A stretch of DNA of 64,000 nucleotides from Rhizobium deserti (GCF_004358025.1 NZ_SMTL01000001.1:1-64000), one strand, 5' to 3'; counted from the stretch's first letter, positions 40,154 through 51,801 are shown. The notes: generated by a model not told the origin, from the letters alone. Made by a program: numbers and translations.

Positions 40154-41245
40154 ATGAGCAATAATGGACTTGAAGACGTCGTCGCCGCTGAAACTTCTCT
40201 TTCGGAAGTGGATGGGCAGGCCGGACGGTTGATCATCCGCGGCCAATCGCTGGACCATCTCGTCGGCCATGCCACCTACGAAGACGTCGCGGCTTTGCTT
40301 CTCGATGATCTGTTGGACAGGCCGGTCAACCCGCACGAGATAAAGGCGCAACTGGCGCAGGCTAGGGTCGGCGTCTTTGCGCATGTGGAGGCATTGGACG
40401 AGACACTGCTGAGGCTGCCGCCTTTCGATGCCATGCGGGCTCTGGTGGCGCGTCTTGCCGATGGGGAAGACTTCGACACCGCATTGTCGCTGCTTGCCGC
40501 TCCGGCCGTCTTCCTGCCGGCCGTCTTGAGGCTGCAGAAAGGTCAGTCACCTCTTCCACCCAATCCAGGCCTGTCGCAATCTGGAGATATTCTTGCCATG
40601 CTCCACGGGACGATGCCGAGCCGGGAGCAGATCGCGGCACTCGACGCTTATCTGGTTACCATCTCAGATCATGGTCTCAACGCCTCGACATTTGCTTCGC
40701 GGGTGGTCGCCTCCACCAAGGCCGGGCTTGTTTCGTCGGTCCTTGCGGCAATCAGTGCGCTCAAAGGACCATTGCATGGGGGTGCCCCGGGTCCTGTGCT
40801 TGACATGCTGGATGCCATCGGCAGCCAAAAAAATGCGAGGCCTTGGCTGGAAGCAGCGCTCGAACGCGGCGACAGGCTGATGGGCTTCGGCCACCGCATC
40901 TACCGGGTCCGCGACCCCCGTGCGGACGCGCTGAAAAGCGCAATCGCCCCGCTCATCGCCGCCGGCCAGGTCGATCGGGATCGCATTTCGCTTGCGGAAG
41001 CCGTGGAAACAGCGGCGTTGACGATATTGAAGGAACGCAAGCCGGCCCGGCCTCTCGACGTCAATGTCGAATTCTATACGGCTCTGCTGCTCGATGCGCT
41101 TAAATTTCCGCGCCAAGCTTTTACCGGGATATTTGCCATTGGTCGCACCATCGGCTGGATTGCCCATGCACGCGAACAGGCGCAGCAGGGGCGGCTGATT
41201 CGCCCGCGCTCGGTCTATGTCGGACCGATGCCCGAGGCAGCCTAA
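40154..41245 (+). CDS. Citrate synthase/methylcitrate synthase family enzyme
   Basis: 363 residues from ATG 40154, preceded by AAAGGAGA; an upstream in-frame ATG at 40067 lies inside the divergent gene. The motifs GPLHGGAPGP and GFGHRIYRVRDPRADAL carry the catalytic histidines. The third catalytic position, usually Asp in NVDFY, is Glu here (NVEFYTALLLDALKFP). It may condense acetyl- or propionyl-CoA with oxaloacetate. It is probably not the main gltA, which is longer in rhizobia. It converges with pyrG across a terminator. Confidence 0.85.
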   Translation: MSNNGLEDVVAAETSLSEVDGQAGRLIIRGQSLDHLVGHATYEDVAALLLDDLLDRPVNPHEIKAQLAQARVGVFAHVEALDETLLRLPPFDAMRALVARLADGEDFDTALSLLAAPAVFLPAVLRLQKGQSPLPPNPGLSQSGDILAMLHGTMPSREQIAALDAYLVTISDHGLNASTFASRVVASTKAGLVSSVLAAISALKGPLHGGAPGPVLDMLDAIGSQKNARPWLEAALERGDRLMGFGHRIYRVRDPRADALKSAIAPLIAAGQVDRDRISLAEAVETAALTILKERKPARPLDVNVEFYTALLLDALKFPRQAFTGIFAIGRTIGWIAHAREQAQQGRLIRPRSVYVGPMPEAA

Positions 41246-41250
41246 CGGGC

Positions 41251-41278
41251 AAAAAACAAGTCCCGCTTAGCGGGGCTT
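41251..41278 (-). terminator. Rho-independent terminator of pyrG
   Basis: On the minus strand a 9-bp stem (AAGCCCCGC/GCGGGACTT, one G-U pair) with a 3-nt loop is followed by GTTTTTT. It lies 8 nt past the pyrG stop and may also slow plus-strand transcripts of the convergent citrate synthase. Confidence 0.8.
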
Positions 41279-41286
41279 ATTGGATC

Positions 41287-43050
<1,764 letters not shown>

Positions 43051-43503
43051 TTACTGGCCGGTCGGAACACCTGTCGGCGAAGCCGGAGCTGCCGGTGTGG
43101 CAGGAGCCGCGGGGGCGCTACCTGCTGCAGGTGCCGCCGGAGCGGGCGCGGCCGCGCCCGACTCAGACGGTACGCCATTGTTGGCTGGGGCCTGTGTTGG
43201 AGCCGGTCCGAGCTGATCAAGAATACCGCTGCCTTGTCCCTGCTGGCTCTGGGGTATGCGGTCGAGAATGTCGGTCGGACGAGACTCATAGCGCGCCAGG
43301 ATGCCGAGCCCTAGGGACGTGATGAAGAAGAGCGTCGCGAGGATGGCAGTCGTGCGGGTCAACGCATTGGCGGTGCCGCGTGCCGACATGAAGCCGGATC
43401 CGCCGCCGACGCCAAGCCCACCGCCTTCCGAGCGCTGGATCAGAACGACGCCGACCAGCGCGAGCACGATCATGAGATGGATGACGATCAAAACGGTCTG
43501 CAT
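43051..43503 (-). CDS. secG: Preprotein translocase subunit SecG with long Pro/Ala tail
   Basis: 150 residues. Two membrane helices (about 1-22 and 53-72) with the conserved loop QRSEGGGLGVGGGSGFMSARG between them define SecG, the auxiliary channel subunit. Typical SecG is 70-110 residues; the extra C-terminal part of about 65 residues is low-complexity Pro/Ala/Gly and likely disordered. It lies between tpiA and pyrG. Confidence 0.95.
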   Translation of the reverse strand: MQTVLIVIHLMIVLALVGVVLIQRSEGGGLGVGGGSGFMSARGTANALTRTTAILATLFFITSLGLGILARYESRPTDILDRIPQSQQGQGSGILDQLGPAPTQAPANNGVPSESGAAAPAPAAPAAGSAPAAPATPAAPASPTGVPTGQ

Positions 43504-43597
43504 GAATTACGTCCCTGCCCCACACAAGAGGCAATAGAAGAAGTTTTGCGGCTCTTTACATGAGGCCTGCGCGCTTTCCAAGCCTTGTTTGACAGGA

Positions 43598-44368
43598 TTA
43601 TGCCGTCAGGCCCTCATAGACCGAATAGATGGCAAGGAAGTCTTCGGCTTTCAAGCTCGCGCCGCCGATCAGCGCGCCGTCGACATTGTCGATGCTCATC
43701 AGTTCGCGGGCATTGCTGGGCTTGACCGAGCCGCCGTAAAGGATGCGCATGCGGCTCCCTTCCGCACCCAGCCGGGCAACCAATTCCGCACGCATGAAGG
43801 CGTGCGCAACCTCGACATCGCTGTTGGTGGGCGTAACGCCGGTACCAATTGCCCAGACGGGCTCATAGGCGATCACCGTGTTCTCAGCCGTCGCAGTCTG
43901 AGGCACCGAGCCGAATATCTGGCGCTTTAGGACATCCAGCGTTTGATAGGCATCGCGTTCATCGGCTGTTTCTCCGACGCAGATGATCGCAGTGAGATCG
44001 ACCGCATGGGCCGCGTCGGCCTTGGCTCGAACCTGTTGGTCTGTTTCAGCATGGTCGGTGCGACGCTCGGAGTGGCCGACGATGACGTGCGTTCCGAAGC
44101 AGTCGGCGATCATTTCGGCGGAGATGTCGCCGGTATGAGCGCCGCAAGTGCTGTAATGGCAGTCCTGGCCGCCGATCATCAGCGGAGTATCGGTGCTGAG
44201 TGCTGTGGCGACATAGAGAAGCGTGGCGGGGGGGCAGATCAGCGCATCCACGTGTTGCGACAACGGACCCTGGACGCCCTGGGCCATGGCCTTGATTTCT
44301 GTCAGCGACTGACGGGTGCCGTTCATCTTCCAATTCCCCGCGACAAGCGGTCGGACATCTGGGGTCAT
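43598..44368 (-). CDS. tpiA: Triosephosphate isomerase
   Basis: 256 residues. N-terminal GNWKMNG with the catalytic Lys, the electrophile His in VGHSERR, and the catalytic Glu in [12 protein letters not shown] are in place, along with the phosphate loop [10 protein letters not shown]. It interconverts dihydroxyacetone phosphate and glyceraldehyde 3-phosphate. The upstream region of about 220 nt contains a palindrome (44551-44570) that could be an operator. Confidence 0.97.
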   Translation of the reverse strand: MTPDVRPLVAGNWKMNGTRQSLTEIKAMAQGVQGPLSQHVDALICPPATLLYVATALSTDTPLMIGGQDCHYSTCGAHTGDISAEMIADCFGTHVIVGHSERRTDHAETDQQVRAKADAAHAVDLTAIICVGETADERDAYQTLDVLKRQIFGSVPQTATAENTVIAYEPVWAIGTGVTPTNSDVEVAHAFMRAELVARLGAEGSRMRILYGGSVKPSNARELMSIDNVDGALIGGASLKAEDFLAIYSVYEGLTA

Positions 44369-44550
44369 CTGTCGCTTATTCCTCTCCTCTTCGGTCTTGA
44401 TCGACCGTTACCTCCACGCGCGATGTCTGCGCGCCCATCTAGGCTGGTTCTAGTGGTACGCTGAAAAAGCTCTTGTCTTCAAGGGCTTGCCGCTCATTAT
44501 CCGCATCAATGCTGACGGATACGATCGTTGGCGAATGGACGATGCCGTTT

Positions 44551-44570
44551 CAATCGTTTGAACGATTGAG
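44551..44570. promoter_or_regulatory. Palindrome upstream of tpiA
   Basis: TCAATCGTT and AACGATTGA are perfect 9-bp inverted arms with a 2-bp centre (TG). It lies about 180 bp upstream of the tpiA start and 20 bp past the stop of the esterase gene. The size and symmetry suit a dimeric regulator of LacI type; no T-run makes a terminator unlikely. Confidence 0.4.
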
Positions 44571-44589
44571 AGACCCCAGCAGCATAAAA

Positions 44590-45477
44590 CTACGAGCGGC
44601 CCGTCAGGATGAAATTCAAAGCTTCACGCCAATCCACCATCCGTATCGGCGTGCCGTGGCTGCCGGTCTGGAACAGGGTGAAGCGTGTCGGGTAGCCTAA
44701 GGATCTCAACTTGCGATAAACAGAAGCCTGCTCTTCCGCCTTGTAGACGCTGTCGGCGCTGCCATGCGCAAAATAGATCGGCAGCTTCAGCTTGGCCAAC
44801 GCGGATTTCGGCAGGTCTGGATCCGGAGCCCCGCCGAGGATAACCATTCCTTTGAGGTTTCCGACAACGGTCTGATCCCGGCTCACACCCTGGCAGATGA
44901 TGCTGCCCATGGAGGCACAAGCGAGGATCACCGGCTTCCCGGATGATTCATGTGAGGAATAACGAATCAGGGCCGCGACATCCGCCACGCCATTCACATC
45001 GAAGGATGTGACGCTGGGAGAGTAATAGGTGCCTCCATTGCTCACGACGAGATTCTTCAGCCGGTTGAAATTACCGCCGAACGTGTAGTCGTTGACGCCG
45101 AGCCGCCTGTCGCCACCACGACCGTGGATGAAGATGACGGTGAAGGCCGCGCGCTCCGCCTGTCCCACCCTGGTGACGTCAAGCCGGCGTCCTGCAAGAT
45201 TAAGGGTCTCGTTGACTTGCTCGCGTCGCACGCCGAGCTCTACATAGGTGTCCTTGACGCGGCGTTCAGGCTCGCGATCCCTGCCATTGATATCTCGCAT
45301 TTCTCGATAATCAACGACCTTGTAGGTATCGCCATCGGTTGATTGAAGCACCGTTTGCCGGGAAAAAAGCTCGTCCTTGAAGGGTTTCAGTTGCGCCTGC
45401 TGGGCGTATGCACTGGCAGGTACAAGCGCCGCCAAAACCGCCAACCAGCTGCAGAACATTAAATGAACTGTGGACAT
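44590..45477 (-). CDS. Secreted alpha/beta-hydrolase (esterase-like)
   Basis: 295 residues from ATG 45477 (MSTVHLMFCSWLAVLAALVP), which gives a proper signal peptide ending in AYAQ. The nucleophile elbow is ACASMG (Ser), the acid is in FAHGSADSVY, and the His is in TGSHGTPIR near the C terminus. An HGRGGD oxyanion-type motif precedes. It probably acts in the periplasm on an unknown ester. It is a single gene divergent from parE. Confidence 0.8.
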   Translation of the reverse strand: MSTVHLMFCSWLAVLAALVPASAYAQQAQLKPFKDELFSRQTVLQSTDGDTYKVVDYREMRDINGRDREPERRVKDTYVELGVRREQVNETLNLAGRRLDVTRVGQAERAAFTVIFIHGRGGDRRLGVNDYTFGGNFNRLKNLVVSNGGTYYSPSVTSFDVNGVADVAALIRYSSHESSGKPVILACASMGSIICQGVSRDQTVVGNLKGMVILGGAPDPDLPKSALAKLKLPIYFAHGSADSVYKAEEQASVYRKLRSLGYPTRFTLFQTGSHGTPIRMVDWREALNFILTGRS

Positions 45478-45617
45478 GGCTTGTTTCCTCTGCTTCCTCG
45501 TTGTTTGGTGCTTGCCATGCCTGGCATTGCCCAGCATTTGTCAAACAGGGCATTCAATGCCGCATCGCGAAAAAGCCTGGTTTCTGGCACTATTGCGCAT
45601 GATTCGAAACAAGCGAG

Positions 45618-47723
45618 ATGGACATGCCTTCCTCCTCCGCACCCCGACAGGTAGTACCGGCGCAGCCGATGGATGACAACAACGACCTTTTTGGTGACCT
45701 GGCCTCGACGGTGGTCCCGGTTCCGGCCGAACCGGTGGCCGCCACTGTGCGAGCTGAGCCTTCGACACCACGTCCTGCTCCGCCGCAATCCAGCGGCGAC
45801 GATTACGGCGCCTCCTCGATCCGGGTGCTGGAAGGTCTCGAGCCGGTGCGTATGCGGCCTGGCATGTATATCGGCGGCACCGACGAAAAGGCGCTGCATC
45901 ATCTCTTTGCAGAAGTCATCGACAACTCGATGGACGAGGCCGTTGCCGGTCATGCAAATTTCATTGAAGTTCACCTAGACGTCGAAGGCTTCCTGACCGT
46001 CACCGATAACGGTCGCGGCATACCCATCGAGAACCACCCACAGGTGCCGGGCAAGTCGACGCTTGAAGTCATCATGACCAAGCTCCACGCAGGCGGTAAG
46101 TTTGATGGCAAGGCTTATGAGACCTCCGGCGGTCTGCATGGCGTCGGCGTTTCTGTCGTCAACGCCTTGTCTGATCATCTGGAAGTCGAGGTTGCGCGTA
46201 ACCGCAAGCTTTACCGCCAGCGCTTTTCGCGTGGCGTGCCGCAGGGCGGATTGGAAGAACTCGGCGATGTTCATAATCGCCGCGGCACGAAGGTCCGCTT
46301 CCATCCAGATCCGCAGATCTTCGGCGAGCATGCGAAGTTCGATGCCGGCCGCATCTTCCGGATGGCGCGCTCCAAGGCCTATCTCTTCGGTGGCGTCGAA
46401 ATCCGCTGGAGCTGCGATCCGGGCATGGTCGTGGCGGGCGGCGAGATACCGGAAAAGGCGGTCTTCCACTTCCCGGGCGGCCTTAAGGATTATCTCGCTG
46501 CGACACTGGGGAAGGATTTCACCGTCACCCGGGAGATATTCGCCGGACGCACCGAAAAGACCGGTGGCCATGGTGCCATGGAATGGGCGATCACCTGGTA
46601 TGGCGGCGATCCTCAGGTTCATTCCTATTGCAATACAATCCCGACGCCGGAGGGCGGAACGCACGAAGCCGGCCTTCGCATTGCGTTGACCAAGGGCCTG
46701 AAGAACTACGCGGAGCTGACGCAGAACAAGCGTGCAGCGCAGATCACCACGGACGACGTGATGATCTCCGCGGTCGGCATGCTGTCGGTCTTCATCCGGG
46801 AACCCGAATTCGTCGGGCAGACGAAGGACAAGCTTGCGACCGTGGAGGCGCAACGCATTGTCGAAAACATCCTGCGCGATCCTTTCGATCATTATCTCGC
46901 TGGAAATCCGAACGAGGCAGCCAAGCTGCTCGATTGGGTGATCGAGCGGGCCGAGGAACGCCTGCGCCGGCGCAAGGAAAAAGAAGTCAACCGGAAAACG
47001 GCGGTTCGCAAGCTGCGTCTTCCCGGCAAGCTCGCCGACTGCTCGCAGAATACGGCTGAAGGAGCGGAACTCTTTATCGTCGAAGGCGATTCGGCTGGCG
47101 GCTCCGCAAAGCAGGGCCGCAACCGCGCCAACCAAGCGATTCTTCCTTTGCGCGGAAAGATCCTCAATGTCGGCAGCGCCAGCCGTGAAAAGCTGTCTGC
47201 CAACCAGCAGATAGCCGACCTGATCCAGGCACTCGGCTGCGGCACCCGCTCCAAATATCGCGAAGAAGACCTGCGCTATGAGCGCATCATCATCATGACG
47301 GACGCGGACGTGGACGGCGCTCATATCGCATCGTTGCTTATCACCTTCTTCTACCAGGAAATCCCGGAGCTGATTCGCGGCAACCATCTGTATCTCGCGG
47401 TCCCTCCGCTCTACGTCATTCGGCAAGGCGCCAAGACCGTTTATGCGCGCGACGACGCGCACCGGGCGGAACTGATGCAGACGGTCTTCAAGGGCAAGAA
47501 GGTGGAGATCGGCCGCTTCAAAGGGCTCGGCGAGATGATGCCGGCACAGCTCAAGGAAACCACCATGGATCCCGCACACCGCACCCTTCTGCGAGTGGCG
47601 ATCGATGAGGTGGATTTTGAGGGCACGCGTGAAGCGGTCGACAATCTGATGGGAACGAAGGCCGACGCTCGCTTCCGCTTCATCCAGGATCGCGCAGCCT
47701 TTGCGGAAAATCTCGATATCTGA
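45618..47723 (+). CDS. parE: DNA topoisomerase IV subunit B
   Basis: 701 residues. The N-terminal 50 residues are a variable extension. The GHKL ATPase domain has EVIDNSMDEA, TDNGRGIP and a Gly-rich SGGLHGVGVSVVNALS. The TOPRIM domain has EGDSAGGSAKQGRNR and TDADVDGAHI. PEAAG-like residues near the C terminus and length match ParE and not GyrB, which has an insert. It decatenates replicated chromosomes with ParC (not in window). Start may be 45618 or the ATG at 45624. Confidence 0.94.
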   Translation: MDMPSSSAPRQVVPAQPMDDNNDLFGDLASTVVPVPAEPVAATVRAEPSTPRPAPPQSSGDDYGASSIRVLEGLEPVRMRPGMYIGGTDEKALHHLFAEVIDNSMDEAVAGHANFIEVHLDVEGFLTVTDNGRGIPIENHPQVPGKSTLEVIMTKLHAGGKFDGKAYETSGGLHGVGVSVVNALSDHLEVEVARNRKLYRQRFSRGVPQGGLEELGDVHNRRGTKVRFHPDPQIFGEHAKFDAGRIFRMARSKAYLFGGVEIRWSCDPGMVVAGGEIPEKAVFHFPGGLKDYLAATLGKDFTVTREIFAGRTEKTGGHGAMEWAITWYGGDPQVHSYCNTIPTPEGGTHEAGLRIALTKGLKNYAELTQNKRAAQITTDDVMISAVGMLSVFIREPEFVGQTKDKLATVEAQRIVENILRDPFDHYLAGNPNEAAKLLDWVIERAEERLRRRKEKEVNRKTAVRKLRLPGKLADCSQNTAEGAELFIVEGDSAGGSAKQGRNRANQAILPLRGKILNVGSASREKLSANQQIADLIQALGCGTRSKYREEDLRYERIIIMTDADVDGAHIASLLITFFYQEIPELIRGNHLYLAVPPLYVIRQGAKTVYARDDAHRAELMQTVFKGKKVEIGRFKGLGEMMPAQLKETTMDPAHRTLLRVAIDEVDFEGTREAVDNLMGTKADARFRFIQDRAAFAENLDI

Positions 47724-47773
47724 CCTGCAGGCGAAAGTGATCTTCCACCCGCTTACGCACTGCAGATGTCGTC

Positions 47774-50323
47774 TCAGCCTTCCGCCGCCAATACCTTTCT
47801 GACGGCGCCGAGCAGTGCATCCACCTCGTAAGGCTTGCGCACCACGGGAGCTGAAAAGCTAGCGGGAATGACAGAGCGGTCGCTGTAGCCAGTCGCAAAC
47901 ACGAACGGCACCTGCCGGCGCACAAGCTCTTCGGCAATCGGAAGCGAAGTCGCCGACCCGAGATTGACGTCGAGAATGGCAATGTCGGGTGTGAATTCCC
48001 TCAAGCGCCGCATGGCGTCTGATACCGAAGGCGTGGTTGTCACCTTGCTGATGCCGTGATCGGCAAGCACAGCCTCAAGATCGGCAGCGATCAGCATCTG
48101 ATCTTCGACGAGCAGAAATTCCAGATCGCCAAGGCCGGACGCCATATCGTCGCGCTCGACTTTGCCACTGTCCGCGGTGACTGCGGCTACGGGCATATCA
48201 TCGTCCGAATGGACATGCTTGGCGGGAATGACGAACTTGGCACGCAACCCTTCCCGGCTGTAATCGATCGCCGCCTCGCCTTCCAGTTCGAAGGGTAGGC
48301 TGCGAGCGATCAGCACCGTACCGAAACCGTTTCGGGACGGCGGCGTGACGATGGGACCGCCGTTCTCCGCCCAGGTCAGTTCGCAATCTCCCCCTTCGCG
48401 GATGCGCCATGAAATATCAAGCTTACCTGCGGGCATGGACAGCGAGCCATATTTGGCGGCATTCGTCGACATCTCGTGCAGGACCAGCGCCATGACGGAG
48501 AAGCAGCGGCTGTCAAGCCAAACGGCAGGGCCACCAAAATTGACAGCACGGCGTCCTCCCATATAGGGCCGCAATTCTGCTTCCAGGAGATCCGAGAGTG
48601 CGCCTCCGTCTCCGCCCCGCACCACCTGATCATGAGCGAAGGCCAGGGCCTGGATCCGCCCCTTCAAGGTCGCAATATAATCGGGCAGGCTACGGGCGCT
48701 CTCCACCGGATACCCCACGAGCGCCTTGATGACGGACAGTATATTCTTGACGCGGTGGTTGAGTTCTTCATTCAGCATGCGCTGCTGAACATCTGCTTTG
48801 CCGCGCTCATCCGCCAGCATCTCATTATGATGCAGGACGATCTCGACCAGCACGGCCCGGATTGCATCCGCGATCTCCCGATCGCTTTCCGTCCAAGGCT
48901 GGGCCTTCAGGCGGACCGTTTCCTTCCAGATGGCGAAGCTCTTGCGGGGCGTGAGACGATCACCTAGCGGGCCGACCGGGTATGACTTGTCAGGGTTCCC
49001 ACCCCAGTCCAGCGTTTGCACCACTTCTTTGCGGAAGAAGAACAGGTAGTCACGCGGTCGTTGTGATAAGGGAATAGCCAGCACGCCGCAGGCGTCATCG
49101 GGAGAGATTTCAGCATTGGGCAAGGACCGCGAAAGCTCGAACGACGACCAGACCTTGCCCAAAGAAAGGCCGGCGACCAGCGTAGCTAAGCCAGGGATCT
49201 GGTGCTGAGGCGGTATCGATCCCGTAGCGGTCCAAACGCCGTCGAGCCACAAACCGACACCATCGCAGGGAATCATTGCCCCAAAATCCGCCAGCGATGT
49301 GCGAAGCAGACCGCTGATGTCGCTATGGCTGGATGCAGCTTGCAAGAAGCGGTCCAATGAGCGGCGTGCCTGATTTGCCGTATCGAGCAGTTGCTTCTGC
49401 TTCAACACGCTGAGATGCAGCGAGAAGAACTCGCCAAATGTCTCAGCGGCGACACGCTGCGGCATCGAAAGTACCTTGGGCGCATAATGGTGACAGGCGA
49501 TAAGGCCCCACAACTCTCCGTCGACCACAATTGACACGGACATGGACGCGGCAACGCCCATATTGCGCAGATACTCGCAGTGGATAGGCGAAACGCTTCT
49601 CAGATGCGAAAACGATAGGTCGAGCGGCAGGCCAGCCTCGTCCAGTTCGGGCTGGATTGGGATCCGCTCGCCGGATGCATCGGAGATGACACGTATCGTA
49701 TTGCGGACATAGAGCTCCCTCGCCTGCTTCGGGATATCGCTGGCGGGAAAATATTGGCCTTTGAAGCTCTCCAGGTCGCGCCGCTTATACTCGCTAACGA
49801 CTTTGCCCGAGCCGTCTTCCTGGAAGTGATAGACCATGGCCCGGTCATAGCCGAGCATGGCGAATACGAGACGAGCCGCACTCTCAACCAGGCGATCGAC
49901 GCTGGTCATGTTGCGTATGCGGCTGATAAGCATGCGAGCGACTTCAAGCGGCTGATCGCCATCGGTCGAAGCCGGCTCGAATTCGATAATGACCTTGGAC
50001 TCAAACCGGTGCAGCGACACATCGAACGCCTTGCCGGACGGCAGGCGCAGCCCATGCCGGAAGGCCGGCCGGGCTGGGTCATCCGAAGTCGCAAGTGCGT
50101 TTCGCAAGGTGTGGGCAGTATCTCCGCCGACTATGTCCTCCAGCCGCTGACCATTGATGTCGCCTGTCACCTGCAGCATTTCCGGCGCATTTCCCGAATG
50201 GTGCAGTATCACTGCTCCAGCAAGATCAGACGCGAGCAGGCAACCATGAGGCTGAATGCTGCCGGGAATATGTATGGGCTCGCGGTCGCAATTGGTTAGG
50301 TCGACCGCTTCCTTATAGGGCAT
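47774..50323 (-). CDS. bphP: Bacteriophytochrome hybrid HWE histidine kinase
   Basis: 849 residues from ATG 50323 (MPYKEAVDLTNCDREPIHIP). Domain order is PAS (with Cys12, the biliverdin-attachment position), GAF (PASDIPKQARELY at 193-205), PHY, HWE histidine kinase from about residue 515 (ELNHRVKNIL, then HEMSTNAAKY and WAENGG), and a C-terminal receiver domain from about 731 (VEDQ, phosphorylated Asp in AILDVNLG, GYSD, RKP). It senses red/far-red light. The fused receiver makes it a hybrid. It is monocistronic, convergent with parE. Confidence 0.95.
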   Translation of the reverse strand: MPYKEAVDLTNCDREPIHIPGSIQPHGCLLASDLAGAVILHHSGNAPEMLQVTGDINGQRLEDIVGGDTAHTLRNALATSDDPARPAFRHGLRLPSGKAFDVSLHRFESKVIIEFEPASTDGDQPLEVARMLISRIRNMTSVDRLVESAARLVFAMLGYDRAMVYHFQEDGSGKVVSEYKRRDLESFKGQYFPASDIPKQARELYVRNTIRVISDASGERIPIQPELDEAGLPLDLSFSHLRSVSPIHCEYLRNMGVAASMSVSIVVDGELWGLIACHHYAPKVLSMPQRVAAETFGEFFSLHLSVLKQKQLLDTANQARRSLDRFLQAASSHSDISGLLRTSLADFGAMIPCDGVGLWLDGVWTATGSIPPQHQIPGLATLVAGLSLGKVWSSFELSRSLPNAEISPDDACGVLAIPLSQRPRDYLFFFRKEVVQTLDWGGNPDKSYPVGPLGDRLTPRKSFAIWKETVRLKAQPWTESDREIADAIRAVLVEIVLHHNEMLADERGKADVQQRMLNEELNHRVKNILSVIKALVGYPVESARSLPDYIATLKGRIQALAFAHDQVVRGGDGGALSDLLEAELRPYMGGRRAVNFGGPAVWLDSRCFSVMALVLHEMSTNAAKYGSLSMPAGKLDISWRIREGGDCELTWAENGGPIVTPPSRNGFGTVLIARSLPFELEGEAAIDYSREGLRAKFVIPAKHVHSDDDMPVAAVTADSGKVERDDMASGLGDLEFLLVEDQMLIAADLEAVLADHGISKVTTTPSVSDAMRRLREFTPDIAILDVNLGSATSLPIAEELVRRQVPFVFATGYSDRSVIPASFSAPVVRKPYEVDALLGAVRKVLAAEG

Positions 50324-50532
50324 GACGTACGTCCTTGCGGTCCTTGGCCGGGAGTTCGGCAGGAACCTCTTCCGTTTCTTCAAGGTCTATCTGATTTGGC
50401 CCTTCAAGACAGGTTGAAAAAGTGCTCTGGGCGCGTTGAACGACATCAGCTTTCGGTGTCTTCATTTTTTTATCGGATCTCCCAGGTACCGCAAGCCATT
50501 AAGCGTAGTTTTCATATAGGTACGTTAGGCTT

Positions 50533-51801
50533 GTGACAGAATGCCTGATATACCATATGCGGGACAAAAGTATGGAGCAGCAGCGAAACGTGACGATAAA
50601 GAATGATCACAGCGGGCCGAGAGAGCCACGGTGGCTTGGGCCGGTCACGTCCAACAGGATTGCCCTTATCCCACCCATTTCGGCCGCGCGCTGGCTGCTG
50701 GTTCTAATCGCGGCAGCAGGCATCTATTTCTTTCATGGTTTTCTTGTTCCTGTGTTGGCAGCGCTTGTCATAGGCTTTGCAAGCTGGCCGTTATACCGGG
50801 AGCTTTTGCGCCGGACTGGCGGCAATACGACCATCGGCGCAACGCTCGCAATCATCTTGATCCTGACATTCCTGATCGTGCCGATCGGCATAGCGATCAG
50901 CTATACGATCGGCGAAGTGCGTCAGTGGATCGTCTGGGCGGCCGAGGTCAATCGCTTCGGCGCGCCGCCACCGGCCTGGATTACCGGGCTTCCCGGTGTA
51001 GGAGAATGGCTGGGCGTACAATGGGCTCGCCATGTAGGCTCGCCTGGTTCGATCGGAGAATTGATCCAGATCGTCAGCGGCGCCAATATCGGCAATATCT
51101 ACCGGGCTCTGGTCGCGGTGGGGGATGGTGCATTCCACCTGATCCTCACCATGCTGTTCATGCTTATTGCCCTGTTTTTTGTTTACCGCGACGGTGCTGC
51201 CTTTACCCGCCAGATTGACCTACTCGGCGAGCGCATCTTGCCGTCGCGCTGGGAGCGGATCTCCCGCGTCGTACCGGCAACCATCAGTTCGACTGTGACC
51301 GGCATGACCCTGATCGCGATCGGCGAGGGCATCGTTCTTGGTGTCGCCTACTGGATTGCTGGCGTACCCTCGCCCGTGACGCTCGGCGTCATTACCGGCG
51401 TCATGGCACTTATTCCTGGCGGCGCGCCCCTGTCTTTCACATTGGTGTCCTTGTACCTCGTTGCCAATGGCACCTATGTCGCCGGCTTCGGGCTCCTCGC
51501 CTGGGGCACTGTCGAACTCTTCATCGTCGACAAGACGGTGCGCCCGCGCCTGGTGGGCGGTCCGATCAAGCTCCCCTTCCTGCCGACCTTCTTCGGCCTT
51601 GTCGGCGGCGTGAAGACCATGGGATTCCTTGGCCTGTTCATCGGCCCGGTGCTCATGGCGCTAATCGTTTCAATCTGGCGGGAATGGATTCGGGAAGTCC
51701 GGCTGGCGGACACGGTGGAGACAGAGGCCAGCGGCGCTGGTGCAGCCGATCCTACAGTTCCTTCCGACGTGGTCGTCACGCGGAAAGCCACCGGTCCCTG
51801 A
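50533..51801 (+). CDS. AI-2E family transporter
   Basis: 422 residues counted from a GTG at 50533; in-frame ATGs at 50557 and 50572 are equally possible. About seven to eight membrane helices. The family core is visible (ARWLLVLIAAAGIYFFHGFLV, GFASWPLYRELL, LALIPGGAPLSF). Members export small molecules or exchange Na+/H+; the AI-2 name is historical. The C terminus is a soluble Ser/Thr-rich tail. Confidence 0.9.
   Translation: MTECLIYHMRDKSMEQQRNVTIKNDHSGPREPRWLGPVTSNRIALIPPISAARWLLVLIAAAGIYFFHGFLVPVLAALVIGFASWPLYRELLRRTGGNTTIGATLAIILILTFLIVPIGIAISYTIGEVRQWIVWAAEVNRFGAPPPAWITGLPGVGEWLGVQWARHVGSPGSIGELIQIVSGANIGNIYRALVAVGDGAFHLILTMLFMLIALFFVYRDGAAFTRQIDLLGERILPSRWERISRVVPATISSTVTGMTLIAIGEGIVLGVAYWIAGVPSPVTLGVITGVMALIPGGAPLSFTLVSLYLVANGTYVAGFGLLAWGTVELFIVDKTVRPRLVGGPIKLPFLPTFFGLVGGVKTMGFLGLFIGPVLMALIVSIWREWIREVRLADTVETEASGAGAADPTVPSDVVVTRKATGP

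Noticed and set aside
45975-47579. 534-codon minus-strand frame in parE
   Set aside because: Long only because of high GC; it lies entirely inside the conserved ATPase and TOPRIM coding region.
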